A DNA stretch of 45,317 nt from Parageobacillus caldoxylosilyticus NBRC 107762 (GCF_000632715.1 NZ_BAWO01000053.1:1-45317), one strand, 5' to 3'; positions 14,884 through 23,541 are shown, counted from the stretch's first letter. Made by a program: numbers and translations. Notes: generated from the sequence alone by a model not told the origin.

Positions 14884-16431
14884 TTATTTAAAAACCGGCT
14901 CTTTAAATTGTGCAAGTTTTTCTAATGACGATTTTTCTACATCTTCATGCAGACTGTTGCCATGAGAGTCCATCGTGACGACGGCCGTAAAGTTTTCGAC
15001 GCGCAAGTGCCACATCGCTTCTGGGATGCCGAACTCCAATAAGTCGACTCCTTCTACCGACTTAATACAGTCCGCATAATATTGCGCCGCGCCGCCGATC
15101 GCGTTCAAGTAGACGCCGCCGTGTTCTTTTAGGGCTTGCAGCGTTTTCGCGCCCATTCCGCCTTTGCCGATGACTGCGCGGACGCCGAATTTTTTCATAA
15201 TGTCGCCTTGATACGGCTCCTCGCGGATGCTTGTCGTCGGGCCGGCTGCTTTGACTTGCCAATTGCCGTTCTCATCTTTCAGCATCACCGGGCCGCAGTG
15301 GTAAATAATTTGTCCGTTCAGATCGACAGGCGCATCATGATCCATTAAATATTTATGAATCGCGTCGCGGCCGGTATAAATAATGCCGTTAATGCGCACG
15401 ACATCGCCGACTTTCAGCTGGCGGATTTGCTCTTCTGTAATCGGCGGCTCGAGGACGATTTCACGCACTTCGCCAAGCTCCGCCGTCGCGGCTGTTTCCG
15501 CTTTTTCCAGCTCTTTTTCAAAGTCGACGTCTTCGCCTTCCTGATACAGCCATTCGATAATCTCGCCGGTCGCTGGATCAATTTTCACGCCAAGGCGGCG
15601 GAACGCCCAGCAGTTATAGGCGACAGACACGAAGAAGCTGGCCGGAATGCGGTGCATCACGCCGATTTTACAGCCTAACAGCGTCGATTCGCCGCCAAAT
15701 CCCATCGTGCCGATGCCAAGCTTATTGGCGTTTTCCATAATATATTCTTCTAGGCGGCGCAAATCTTCATTCGGATTGACATCGTCAACGGAACGGAAAA
15801 GCTGGTCTTTCGCCAGTTCATAACCGGAAGCGCGGTCGCCGCCGATGCCGACGCCGATAAACCCGGCGCTGCATCCTTGTCCTTGCGCTTGGTATACCGC
15901 ATGCAAAATGCATTTGCGGATGCCGTCTAAATCGCGGCCGGCGCGGCCAAGACCTTCCAGCTCGCAAGGCAGGCTGTACTGAATGTTTTTGTTTTCACAG
16001 CCGCCGCCTTTTAAAATCAGGCGGACATCAATGTAATCGTTTTCCCATTGTTCAAATTTAATAACCGGAATGCCGACACCAAGATTGTCACCGCTGTTTT
16101 TGCCGGTTAGCGAATCGACAGAGTTCGGACGGAGCTTTCCGTCTTTTGTCGCCTGCACGATCGCGGCATGGATCGCTTCTTTCATTTTGATTTGGTTGAC
16201 GCCGACCGGCACTTTAATTTTAAATGTCGGTAGCCCGGTATCTTGACAAATTGGCGACACGTTTTCTTCCGCCATCTTGATGTTTCCGGCAATCGTCGTC
16301 AGCGCCATCGCCGCGCGCGTTCCCGCGTTTTCCCGCGCTTTTGCCCGAGCGATCGCTCGACGCACATCCTTTGGCAGTTTCGTGGACGTCTCCACGATGA
16401 GTTGATACATGCTCTGCTGGAATTGTTCCAT
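14884..16431 (-). CDS. fumA: Class I (iron-sulfur) fumarate hydratase
   Basis: TCA-cycle enzyme that interconverts fumarate and L-malate using an oxygen-sensitive [4Fe-4S] cluster. Alpha (N-terminal) and beta (C-terminal) fumarase domains are fused, as in E. coli FumA/FumB. Likely cluster cysteines lie in SPICQDTGLPTF, GQGCSAGFIGVG and LLGCKIGVMH. The frame is open further upstream, but the ATG at 16431 is correctly placed after GGGGAAGGGG and gives 515 residues, so I take it as the start. A sigma-A promoter and a terminator frame it as a single-gene unit. In B. subtilis this junction between pdaA and yfkA has no fumarase, and that species relies on the class II enzyme CitG. The gene therefore looks like an insertion relative to that order. 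Confidence 0.92.
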   Translation of the reverse strand: MEQFQQSMYQLIVETSTKLPKDVRRAIARAKARENAGTRAAMALTTIAGNIKMAEENVSPICQDTGLPTFKIKVPVGVNQIKMKEAIHAAIVQATKDGKLRPNSVDSLTGKNSGDNLGVGIPVIKFEQWENDYIDVRLILKGGGCENKNIQYSLPCELEGLGRAGRDLDGIRKCILHAVYQAQGQGCSAGFIGVGIGGDRASGYELAKDQLFRSVDDVNPNEDLRRLEEYIMENANKLGIGTMGFGGESTLLGCKIGVMHRIPASFFVSVAYNCWAFRRLGVKIDPATGEIIEWLYQEGEDVDFEKELEKAETAATAELGEVREIVLEPPITEEQIRQLKVGDVVRINGIIYTGRDAIHKYLMDHDAPVDLNGQIIYHCGPVMLKDENGNWQVKAAGPTTSIREEPYQGDIMKKFGVRAVIGKGGMGAKTLQALKEHGGVYLNAIGGAAQYYADCIKSVEGVDLLEFGIPEAMWHLRVENFTAVVTMDSHGNSLHEDVEKSSLEKLAQFKEPVFK

Positions 16432-16493
16432 GTTCAACGCCCCTTCCCCTTTTGGTCGTCCTATGTAGTTGACTATCACTACAATCTTTATTT

Positions 16494-16523
16494 ATTATAC
16501 TCCTTTTCACTCTCTTGTGTAAA
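16494..16523 (-). promoter_or_regulatory. Sigma-A promoter of fumA
   Basis: On the minus strand, TTTACA (16518-16523) and the consensus TATAAT (16494-16499) are separated by 18 nt, about 60 bp before the chosen start codon. Confidence 0.7.
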
Positions 16524-16607
16524 AACAAAAAGTTGTTACCATATTATTTATTCATAAAATTCCACTTATTTTTAATACTTTTATTTCCTGCTCCTTTCTA
16601 GCGGAAT

Positions 16608-16635
16608 TTTACATATTCCCGTACAATGATAAATA
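16608..16635 (+). promoter_or_regulatory. Possible promoter of yfkAB
   Basis: TTTACA (16608-16613) and TAAATA (16630-16635) with a 16-nt spacer. The -10 is a modest match. Bases between here and fumA contain no gene. Confidence 0.35.
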
Positions 16636-16719
16636 AGTTAATTTTAAGGAAAAACGAGATTTGTTATTTCTTAGAATGAATGACGGGACGCAACTTCGAT
16701 GAAGGAAGAGGAGAAGGCT

Positions 16720-17838
16720 ATGAATTCATTGACACTTCAACCGATTACCCCATCCTATGATCCGTGGGAAGCGTATTTGGATGTCGAACAATATGGGGAA
16801 CTTCAGTTGACAAATGTGGAATTCACCACAACTGCGTTGTGCAATATGCGCTGTGAACATTGCGCCGTCGGCTACACGCTGACAACAAAAGACCCGGAAG
16901 CACTCCCGCTTGATTTGCTTATCAAGCGGCTCGAGGAAATCCCGCATTTGCGCTCGCTGAGCATCACCGGCGGCGAGCCGATGCTATCGCTGAAATCGGT
17001 AAACGACTACGTCGTTCCCCTGTTAAAATATGCCCGCGAGCGCGGGGTGCGGACACAGCTCAACTCTAATTTGACGCTCGATTTAGAGCGCTATGAAAAA
17101 ATTATTCCTTATTTGGACGTCTTGCATATTTCCCATAACTGGGGGACGATCGAGGATTTTATCGAGGGCGGGTTTGCAATGATGGAGCGCAAACCAAGCA
17201 TCGCTCAGCGCGAAAAGTATTTTCAGCGCATGCTCGATAACGCCAAAGCATTGTCGAGGGCGGGAGTCATGGTTTCTGCAGAAACGATGCTAAACAAACG
17301 GACGGTCCCTCATTTAGAAACGATTCATCGGCAAGTGGCCGGGGAAATGCAGTGCAAGCGCCATGAAATCCATCCGATGTACCCGAGCGATTTCGCCAGC
17401 TCGCTCGAGGCGTTAAATTTAGACGAATTGCGCCAGGCGATTCACCACCTTTTGGATATTCGTGATGAAAACGTATGGATGTTGTTTGGAACGCTGCCGT
17501 TTTATCCTTGCAGCGCCAACGAAGAAGACTTAACATTATTAAAGCGGCTTTACACAAGCAAAAACGTCACGGTCCGCAACGATCCGGACGGGCGGTCACG
17601 CTTGAATGTCAACATTTTTACCGGCGATATCATTGTCACCGATTTCGGCGATGAGCCGGCACTTGGCAACATTCAGCATGATACCCTGCTTGACGCATAC
17701 AAAAAATGGCGGAAGTCCGCCCTTGCCAAGCAGCTCCTTTGTCATTGCCCTTCCGTTCAATGTCTCGGACCAAACGTACTCGTCAAAAACACTTATTATA
17801 AAGATGTTGATTTTACAAAGCGGAAAGCGCGGATCTAA
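16720..17838 (+). CDS. yfkAB: Radical SAM/CxCxxxxC motif protein YfkAB
   Basis: Radical SAM enzyme of unknown substrate. The SAM-binding [4Fe-4S] motif CNMRCEHC (C-x3-C-x2-C) is near residue 45, followed by the SITGGEP motif. The C-terminus carries CHCPSVQC, the CxCxxxxC motif that names the family and may bind an auxiliary iron-sulfur cluster. In B. subtilis the equivalent is annotated as yfkA and yfkB; here it is one continuous frame. An in-frame ATG lies at 16699, but GAGGAGAAGGCT places the start at 16720 (372 residues). It is monocistronic with a terminator shared with the converging yfkD. The reaction is not known. Confidence 0.9.
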   Translation: MNSLTLQPITPSYDPWEAYLDVEQYGELQLTNVEFTTTALCNMRCEHCAVGYTLTTKDPEALPLDLLIKRLEEIPHLRSLSITGGEPMLSLKSVNDYVVPLLKYARERGVRTQLNSNLTLDLERYEKIIPYLDVLHISHNWGTIEDFIEGGFAMMERKPSIAQREKYFQRMLDNAKALSRAGVMVSAETMLNKRTVPHLETIHRQVAGEMQCKRHEIHPMYPSDFASSLEALNLDELRQAIHHLLDIRDENVWMLFGTLPFYPCSANEEDLTLLKRLYTSKNVTVRNDPDGRSRLNVNIFTGDIIVTDFGDEPALGNIQHDTLLDAYKKWRKSALAKQLLCHCPSVQCLGPNVLVKNTYYKDVDFTKRKARI

Positions 17839-17874
17839 AAATAAAACGTCAAGGTTTTTCCTTGACGTTTTATC
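17838..17874. terminator. Bidirectional terminator between yfkAB and yfkD
   Basis: AAAACGTCAAGG (17843-17854) pairs perfectly with CCTTGACGTTTT (17860-17871) over five T residues. T-rich sequence follows on both strands. The stem covers the yfkD stop codon at 17870-17872. Confidence 0.85.
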
Positions 17875-18658
17875 TTGGCTGCTCGCTGACAATGTATGAA
17901 AAATAAAGGCGGTCTTGCACCGGAATCCAGGCGCCGACTCCGCGTGTCGTTACGTTTTTCACAACAATTTTCTTTTTATTTCCTTTCAGCACGATATACA
18001 CTTCGCCATACGTCACTTTCCCTTTTTCATTGACAGCTGGTGCATATGCATACAAATAGCCGATCTTTTTTGCCGGCACTTGATACGGCTGATCTTTTTT
18101 TGTCCCAATCCCTACTACCGTACTAAACGCCAGCGGTAAGTTCGTCTTTTCCATCGCCTTATTTAGCATCATTTTTTGCACCGCTTCTTCGTTTGGAATT
18201 TGCGCCGTCAGCCCGCCGCGCACATGCTTTTGTGTTTCCTGTTTATAGTACAATTTTTGCGAAACATTCCCGCCACGGTTATCGAGAAAATTCGTATTAA
18301 CTTTTTGATATTCCCAGTTCGTTGACGTTTCGAGCGACTGATAATTCAGCGGCCACTGTCCTAAATAAATCGTTGCCCGATATCCAAGTGCAAACGGAGT
18401 GCTCGAAACAGAAGATTCGTTAAGAAGATGAATCAATTCTGGATTTTCGATTTTTACGTTGGCTGAATCCAGGAGCTGCTTTGTGAATTTGCTTGGCTCT
18501 AAATGCGGCAAATCTTGCGTCGGGTTTGGGTACGTATTTTCTTTTGTAATATCCACCACCGTGCTCGGCTGCGCTTGTCTAGAAGCCGCATCGGCGGTAA
18601 AAGCCGTCATATACATCGTTAATACGCTAATAAAAAAGCAAATACTCCATTTTTTCAT
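17870..18658 (-). CDS. yfkD: YfkD-like secreted protein
   Basis: A 262-residue protein with a clear signal peptide: MKKW, a hydrophobic core, then FTADAASRQ, with cleavage likely after about residue 25. It probably acts outside the membrane. It matches the YfkD family by length, by position between yfkAB and the calcium exchanger gene, and by the GYRATIYLGQWPLNY and GAWIPVQDRLYFSY segments. The function is unknown. The frame continues upstream, but the ATG at 18658 after AAAGGAGTCGATAGG begins exactly at the signal peptide, so I use it. It is in the same orientation as caxA but separated from it by a strong terminator. Confidence 0.85.
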   Translation of the reverse strand: MKKWSICFFISVLTMYMTAFTADAASRQAQPSTVVDITKENTYPNPTQDLPHLEPSKFTKQLLDSANVKIENPELIHLLNESSVSSTPFALGYRATIYLGQWPLNYQSLETSTNWEYQKVNTNFLDNRGGNVSQKLYYKQETQKHVRGGLTAQIPNEEAVQKMMLNKAMEKTNLPLAFSTVVGIGTKKDQPYQVPAKKIGYLYAYAPAVNEKGKVTYGEVYIVLKGNKKKIVVKNVTTRGVGAWIPVQDRLYFSYIVSEQPR

Positions 18659-18794
18659 CCTATCGACTCCTTTCACCGCTATTTTCACCGTTATTTTCTT
18701 TCAAAAAAATAGTGTTTATCCGTATAGAAAAAAATTTATCATCTTTGTTCAGAATATTTTTTAATTCGCGATAAATCATTACGTTTATTGCCAG

Positions 18795-18836
18795 ATAGAA
18801 AGAGGCTCTGCCGTCCAAGCAGAGCCTCTTTCTTAT
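18795..18836. terminator. Terminator after caxA
   Basis: AAAGAGGCTCTG (18799-18810) pairs with CAGAGCCTCTTT (18820-18831). The minus strand, the relevant one, runs on as CTATCTGG after the TTTs of the stem. Confidence 0.75.
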
Positions 18837-18842
18837 CCCTGA

Positions 18843-19895
18843 CTACAACAAATAAAAACCGATGCCCATAATCGTGTAGGCGGCAAGCAGCGTTGCCCCT
18901 TCAAACCAGTTTGTATCCCCATCGTTGGACAGAACGATCGTCAACAATACCGATACCACCATGGCGATTAACTCTGGAAGCGAAAAAACAAGCGGCATCT
19001 TCTCTGGAAAAAGCAGTGAAACAAGCACCAGCACCGGCGCGACAAACATTGCGATTTGCAAGGTCGAGCCGACAGCGATTTCGACCGCGACGTTCATTTT
19101 GTTTTTGTATGCCATAATGACAGCAGAAGCATGTTCCGCCGCGTTGCCAACAATGGCGACAATGATAATCCCGATAAACAATTCGCTCCAGCCGAAAGAT
19201 TCCGCCACCGTTTCAAACGTATGGACAAGCCGCTCGGATATGTATGCGACCGCAATCGTCGCCAGCGCCAAAATCAATATGGATTTTCCTTTCGTCCATT
19301 CCGGTTTCTCATGTTCCTCGATGATTTCGGATTTTTGCTGATACACGCCGCGATGCGTGACAAGCCTAAAGTATAAGGCAGCTAAATATAAAATAATCAT
19401 AATGATCGAAATGCCGACGCTAAGCGCTAGCTTGTCCTGATCAGACATGTCCATTGTAAACACTTCAGGAATGACAAACGCCACCAAAATGGCAAACGTA
19501 AGCAGCCCCGCGTTATGACGGGCATCATACACGTTAAATTCCTGGCGCTTATACTTTAGGCCGCCAACAAAAAAGGACAACCCTGCGACTAATAACAAGT
19601 TGCCAAGCACCGATCCGGTGAGAGAAGCAAGCACCACTTCGACGAGCCCCGCCTTTAACGCAAAAATAGAAATAATCAGCTCTACCGCATTGCCAAACGT
19701 CGCGTTCAATAGCCCGCCGATGCGCGGGCCGGCTACAATCGCCAAACTTTCCGTAGCGCGCCCCATATAACTAGCGAGCGCAATGATTGTTAAACAGTAT
19801 ATGACAAACATCAACAACGCAGACCAATGAAAAACACTCCCGATCACAGATAAGGGAACACCGATCCACGCCATCCATGTAAATACTTTATTCAT
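18843..19895 (-). CDS. caxA: Calcium/proton exchanger CaxA (ChaA/YfkE)
   Basis: CaCA-family antiporter that exports Ca2+ in exchange for protons across the cytoplasmic membrane. The 350-residue protein has about 11 hydrophobic segments. The two alpha-repeats carry conserved acidic residues in FGNAVELI (N-terminal half) and VGNAAEHASAV (C-terminal half). The frame begins at 19937, but the ATG at 19895 gives the same length as B. subtilis YfkE (about 351) and removes a lysine-rich extension that matches nothing. It is divergent from the disrupted yfkF gene and terminates at a strong hairpin. Calcium specificity is inferred from the family. Confidence 0.9.
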   Translation of the reverse strand: MNKVFTWMAWIGVPLSVIGSVFHWSALLMFVIYCLTIIALASYMGRATESLAIVAGPRIGGLLNATFGNAVELIISIFALKAGLVEVVLASLTGSVLGNLLLVAGLSFFVGGLKYKRQEFNVYDARHNAGLLTFAILVAFVIPEVFTMDMSDQDKLALSVGISIIMIILYLAALYFRLVTHRGVYQQKSEIIEEHEKPEWTKGKSILILALATIAVAYISERLVHTFETVAESFGWSELFIGIIIVAIVGNAAEHASAVIMAYKNKMNVAVEIAVGSTLQIAMFVAPVLVLVSLLFPEKMPLVFSLPELIAMVVSVLLTIVLSNDGDTNWFEGATLLAAYTIMGIGFYLL

Positions 19896-20106
19896 CTTTT
19901 CTTTTCCCGCCTTTCTCTTCTGAAGTTTTCTAGACAAATATCAGTCAAGCCGTGGAATGCGTATGAAAAAATAAACGGATTCATCTCCTATGAATGAGGC
20001 AGACCTTCCATATGTGTACAATCCCTATCCTTTTTGCTTGCCTTACGCTCCCATCCTATGTACCATGGATACGGATATCCAATGTTCGAAAACGAGGTAT
20101 CATGCG

Positions 20107-21250
20107 ATGCGCTTTTGGATTTTAATCACCATTGTTGCCATTTCCGGCCTTTCGCAAGGAATGCTGCTGCCATTGCTTTCGATGTTGCTTGAAAAGCAGG
20201 GGGTTTCCTCTTCTGTTAACGGCATGCACGCGGCGGCGCTGTACATTGGCGTTTTATTGATCTCGCCGTTTTTAGAAAAGCCTTTGCGCAAATATGGATA
20301 TCGTCCCATGATTATCGTCGGTGGTTTTATTGTAATACTATCACTCCGTCTTATTTCCAGCTTTTCCATCGTTTTTTCTTTGGTTTTTTCTGCGCCTTTG
20401 CATCGGAATTGGCGACCATATGCTTCATTTTGCCACGCAAACGTGGATTACTGATTTTTCGCCGCCAGACCGGCGCGGGCGCAATCTATCCTTATATGGA
20501 TTATCTTTTGGCCTTGGTTTTTCAGCAGGCCCACTGCTGGCATCGCTTGCTTCTTGGCACGAATGGCTTCCTTTTTATGTATCATCGCTATTTAGTCTTG
20601 TCAGTTGGTGCGCCATCTTTTTCCTGCAAAACGAACAGCCAAAGGAATGGGCGCAATCCGATTCAACGAATGTTGCCCAGCGTTTGCTTCATGTTTGGAA
20701 ATACGCATGGGTGGCGTTATTGCTTCCGCTCACTTACGGTTTTTTAGAAGCGACCATTCATACGATTTTCCCTGTTTATGCTTTACGCGAACATATTGGG
20801 CTAGACCAAGTCGCATTGGTTTTGCCCGCCTTCTCCTTTGGAGGGATTGCATTCCAGCTGCCGCTCGGGGTATTAAGCGACCGCTTCCCGCGGAAACAGG
20901 TTATTGCAGCTGCTCTGTTCATCGGCAGCGCCAGCTTTTTTAGCGCTTATCTGTTTCACCACTCCCTCATTGGGATTGCCATTTGCTTTTTTATTGCCGG
21001 TATGTTTGTTGGCTCTTTGTTTTCCCTTGGCATCGCCTATATGGCTGATTTGCTGCCGAAACAACTGCTTCCCGCCGGGAACTTGCTATGCGGCATGCTG
21101 TACAGCATTGGCAGCATGATCGGTCCGTTCGTGACCGGCCTGGCGATTCAGATCGGCACTAATCAAAGCTTTTTCTTTATGATGTTTACTCTTCTTTTTC
21201 TCCTTTTTCTTATTATGCTTCAAAAGCAGCAAAAGAAGCGGATTAATTAA
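20107..21250 (+). pseudogene. yfkF: YfkF-like MFS transporter, broken by a single-base frameshift
   Basis: Major facilitator superfamily permease split over two frames. The first part (from about 20107, MRFWILITI) carries membrane helices 1-4 and runs out of frame after ISSFSIVFSLVF. The second resumes in the +1 frame as LRLCIGIGDHMLHFATQTW and continues with eight more helices to 21250. Two T6 runs at 20372-20377 and 20384-20389 are the likely site of one extra T. Joined, the product is about 380 residues, similar to B. subtilis YfkF (about 390). Weak in-frame starts exist upstream at 19990 but give an unlikely Pro/Tyr/Cys-rich extension. It may be a genuine inactivating mutation or a sequencing error. 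Confidence 0.85.
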
Positions 21251-21272
21251 TCCGCTTCTTTTTTTATTTTTC
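21231..21272 (+). terminator. Terminator overlapping the end of yfkF
   Basis: A perfect 32-bp palindrome (21231-21262, arms AAAAGAAGCGGATTAA and its complement) is followed by T-rich sequence. The stop codon at 21248-21250 sits at its centre. Confidence 0.85.
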
Positions 21273-21281
21273 AAAAAATTA

Positions 21282-21311
21282 TTGACCTTTTTATTTATAC
21301 TGTTATATAAT
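21282..21311 (+). promoter_or_regulatory. Sigma-A promoter of the BH0509-family gene
   Basis: TTGACC (21282-21287), an 18-nt spacer and the consensus TATAAT (21306-21311). Confidence 0.65.
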
Positions 21312-21330
21312 AATGCCAACAAATAGATAA

Positions 21331-21346
21331 TCTGTTTTAAAACAGA
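21331..21346. promoter_or_regulatory. 16-bp perfect palindrome between promoter and gene
   Basis: TCTGTTTTAAAACAGA is a perfect dyad lying about 13-28 bp after the predicted transcription start and 28 bp before the start codon. No T-tract follows, so it is not a terminator. It could be an operator for a dimeric repressor or a small RNA hairpin. Confidence 0.45.
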
Positions 21347-21374
21347 ATAAATCATGAAGGGAGTTGCTTATTTT

Positions 21375-21521
21375 ATGATTAGAGCAGAGCGGAAAAATAT
21401 GATTGAATTTATCGAGAAAGTAAGAGGGATTACAAAAGAACAGCTTGCGTATATGACGGATGCGGAAATCGAGTATATTTACGAACTGTACTACTACAAT
21501 CATGAAGAAATCGCTGAGTGA
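21375..21521 (+). CDS. BH0509-family small protein
   Basis: A 48-residue acidic protein. It starts MIRAERKNMIEFIEK, has a GITKEQLAYMTDAEIEYIYE middle and ends in a Tyr-rich YYYNHEEIAE tail, the pattern I associate with the BH0509 family of Bacillaceae. No membrane segment or cysteine is present and the function is unknown. AAGGGAG lies 11 nt before the ATG at 21375; an in-frame ATG at 21354 has no ribosome binding site. It has its own sigma-A promoter, a palindrome in the leader and a strong downstream terminator. These support a genuine, independently regulated gene between yfkF and yfkH. Confidence 0.8.
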   Translation: MIRAERKNMIEFIEKVRGITKEQLAYMTDAEIEYIYELYYYNHEEIAE

Positions 21522-21617
21522 AAAAGAATCATTCGCTTGACCGCTTTATTTTTTAGTCTCACCCAGCTTCGTCCATCATCGAAACATCCTCGCCAAGAAT
21601 CCCAAAACTTAGGACAA

Positions 21618-21652
21618 AAAGGTTCTCGCCTTCCCGAGAACCTTTTTTTTTG
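21618..21652. terminator. Bidirectional terminator between two small genes
   Basis: AGGTTCTCG (21620-21628) pairs with CGAGAACCT (21635-21643), flanked by AAAAA on the left and nine T residues on the right. It can end both the BH0509-type gene and the facing 34-residue gene. Confidence 0.85.
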
Positions 21653-21687
21653 CGCGCATCGCCAATTTTTCTATCGTCTCCCACAGA

Positions 21688-21792
21688 TTAATGATATCCG
21701 TTTTGGCCGTTGGCACTGCCGCTTGTTTTATGTTTCGGCTTATTTTTTCCCTTTTGTTTTGTGCCGCCATCTTTTTTTGTATGTTTGGTCAT
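21688..21792 (-). CDS. 34-residue basic, Lys/Gly/Asn-rich small protein
   Basis: The minus strand encodes MTKHTKKDGG, then TKQKGKNKPKHK, ending SGSANGQNGYH. It is strongly basic, lacks hydrophobic residues and is presumably disordered. The composition resembles minor small acid-soluble spore proteins, but I cannot assign it to a named Ssp family. The ATG at 21792 is spaced 6 nt after GAGGGGG, a very good ribosome binding site. An upstream in-frame extension to 21882 has no comparable signal. It lies downstream of yfkH on the same strand and ends at a strong terminator. A spore role is a guess from composition and the host's sporulating lifestyle. Confidence 0.6.
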   Translation of the reverse strand: MTKHTKKDGGTKQKGKNKPKHKTSGSANGQNGYH

Positions 21793-21881
21793 AGCAATCC
21801 CCCTCTCATCCTCAGTAATCCCCCTTACAATTGTTACTATTTCCCCGCCGCTTCCGTTTATGAAAGGAAGTTTATGCATCA

Positions 21882-22715
21882 TTAACGTTCGCGCCTTCTT
21901 CCTTCCCGCTCACAATCAAAAATCGCATTCATTTCGCCGCCTAATACAATAATCATTCCCGACAAATAAAACCAAATCATTAAAATAATGATTCCTCCAA
22001 GGCTTCCGTACATAGCAGTATAGTTAACAAAATTATTAACATAATAAGAAAACGCAAGCGATGTGATAATCCAGCCAATCGTCGCAAAGATAGCGCCGCG
22101 GATGACATTGGCGCAACGCAGCTTTTTATTGGGAGCAAAGTAATATAAAGCCGTAAAGACAATCAGCAAAATTAGCGAACTAATCACCCAGCGAAAGGCA
22201 TTCCAAAGCGTTAAAAATTCTTTAGAGAAGCCGAATACGGAAAATAAAAACAGACCGATCATCTTGCCGAATACAGGCAATACCAAGGCGACAATGATGA
22301 CAAAAATTAATCCGAAGGTAAGCAAAACAGACACGCCGCGGGCAAGCCAAAAGGGGCGGTTCTCTTCAACGCCGTACGCGCGGTTAAACGCGCGCACGAT
22401 CGCATTCATTCCGTTTGATGCCGACCAAATGGCACCGACGATGCTAATCGACAGCAATTTTCCATTTTGATAATCCATAATGCGGTGAATGTTTGTCTCA
22501 ATTAAATGAAGCGCTTCCTCCGGAGCATACTGACGGACCACGGAAAGCACGTCTTCATGCGGAATCGGCAAATAAGCAAGCAACGTCATTAAAAAAATCA
22601 GGAAAGGAAATAGAGAGAGAAGAAAATAATAAGCCAACTCCGCTGACAGCCGGGGCACCTCATCTTCATAAAACCTCCGCACCAATTCACGGATAAATGT
22701 TAAATTAATCAGCAT
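21882..22715 (-). CDS. yfkH: YihY/BrkB-family membrane protein YfkH
   Basis: Integral membrane protein of 277 residues from the YihY/virulence factor BrkB family (formerly called ribonuclease BN by mistake). About six hydrophobic helices follow a short cytoplasmic N-terminus. Conserved family features include ELAYYFLLSLFPFLIFL near residue 25 and GSLGGIIILMIWFYLSG near 240. The ATG at 22715 follows AAGGGGGG at 9 nt. It is third in a minus-strand run yfkJ-yfkI-yfkH with small gaps, the same order as in B. subtilis, so the three are probably cotranscribed. The molecular function is unknown. Confidence 0.88.
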   Translation of the reverse strand: MLINLTFIRELVRRFYEDEVPRLSAELAYYFLLSLFPFLIFLMTLLAYLPIPHEDVLSVVRQYAPEEALHLIETNIHRIMDYQNGKLLSISIVGAIWSASNGMNAIVRAFNRAYGVEENRPFWLARGVSVLLTFGLIFVIIVALVLPVFGKMIGLFLFSVFGFSKEFLTLWNAFRWVISSLILLIVFTALYYFAPNKKLRCANVIRGAIFATIGWIITSLAFSYYVNNFVNYTAMYGSLGGIIILMIWFYLSGMIIVLGGEMNAIFDCEREGRRRER

Positions 22716-22733
22716 TTACTGTTTCCCCCCTTG

Positions 22734-23009
22734 TCATTTTATTCGGGGACGATCATCCTCTTTCCAGTTATATAATTCTTTAACCAGTTGTATAACTTCC
22801 GGTGTTTTTTCCGCTATTTCCTTCAGTTTTTCCATGATAAATGCAGTATCTTCCGCCATTTCCTCTACGGACTGGCGCCACTGTTTCAACCTCATCGGCC
22901 AGGAAAGCCGCTCTTGTTTTGCTTCTTTTTTGCTCATCAAGAAGGAAAAAGCAGCGCCCAGCGCCGCCCCAACCATCATTCCCTTCCATATGTTTTTTCG
23001 TTCCTTCAT
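22734..23009 (-). CDS. yfkI: YfkI-like small membrane-associated protein
   Basis: A 91-residue protein with a short basic N-terminus, one glycine/alanine-rich hydrophobic segment (about residues 9-25, GMMVGAALGAAFSFLM) and a long charged, probably helical or coiled-coil tail. The pattern resembles YtxH-type proteins. Its ATG directly follows the TAA of yfkJ (TAAATG), with GGGGAGAGAA as ribosome binding site inside the yfkJ end, so translation is likely coupled. By position it corresponds to B. subtilis yfkI. The function is unknown. Confidence 0.75.
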   Translation of the reverse strand: MKERKNIWKGMMVGAALGAAFSFLMSKKEAKQERLSWPMRLKQWRQSVEEMAEDTAFIMEKLKEIAEKTPEVIQLVKELYNWKEDDRPRIK

Positions 23010-23498
23010 TTATTCTCTCCCCTTCACTTCTAATTTTTTCTCTTTTATAATCGTCTCTAATAAATGTTCACATCCTTTTTGAATCAGCTCGTATACTTGT
23101 GCAAAATTCCCGGTATAATACGGATCCGGCACATCAGCCATCTCGCTGTCAGGAACAAAGTCAAGCAGCCGGCCGATAAACCCCGTTTTATTGTACCCGG
23201 CCAATCTCCGCAAATTTCCTACATTTTCTGCATCCATCGCAATAATGTAATCAAATGTCTGCAAGTCCCTTTGATCGATTTGCCGGGCGCGAATTCCGGA
23301 AAAATCAATATTATTTTTCTTTAATATGAGTTGGGTGCCTTCATGCGGCGGTTCGCCAACATGCCAATTTCCCGTTCCCGCTGAATCTACAGTAATTTTT
23401 CCTTCCAATCCCTTCTCCTTCACTAAATGCCGAAAAATCGCTTCCGCCATCGGCGAGCGACAGATATTCCCCAAACAGACAAACAACACTTTTACCAT
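23010..23498 (-). CDS. yfkJ: Low-molecular-weight protein tyrosine phosphatase YfkJ
   Basis: Cytoplasmic phosphatase that hydrolyses phosphotyrosine through a cysteinyl-phosphate intermediate. The P-loop CLGNICRS (C-x5-R-S) sits at residues 8-15, and the general-acid motif is DPYY at about 123-126. The length of 162 is normal for the family. The frame is open up to 23690, but the ATG at 23498 after GAGGAG (10 nt) begins the conserved VKVLFVCLGNICRSP strand. It is the first gene of the yfkJ-yfkI-yfkH run and is divergent from yfkK. In B. subtilis the orthologue has been linked to stress resistance. Targets in this organism are unknown. Confidence 0.9.
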   Translation of the reverse strand: MVKVLFVCLGNICRSPMAEAIFRHLVKEKGLEGKITVDSAGTGNWHVGEPPHEGTQLILKKNNIDFSGIRARQIDQRDLQTFDYIIAMDAENVGNLRRLAGYNKTGFIGRLLDFVPDSEMADVPDPYYTGNFAQVYELIQKGCEHLLETIIKEKKLEVKGRE

Positions 23499-23541
23499 CG
23501 TTTCACCACTCCTCTCGACCTCATTATATACAAAAACAGTA

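Noticed and set aside
20372-20389. Phase-variable homopolymer in yfkF
   Set aside because: Runs of six T residues are too short to be strong slippage sites, and the gene is not a surface antigen or restriction gene. Mutation or sequencing error is simpler.
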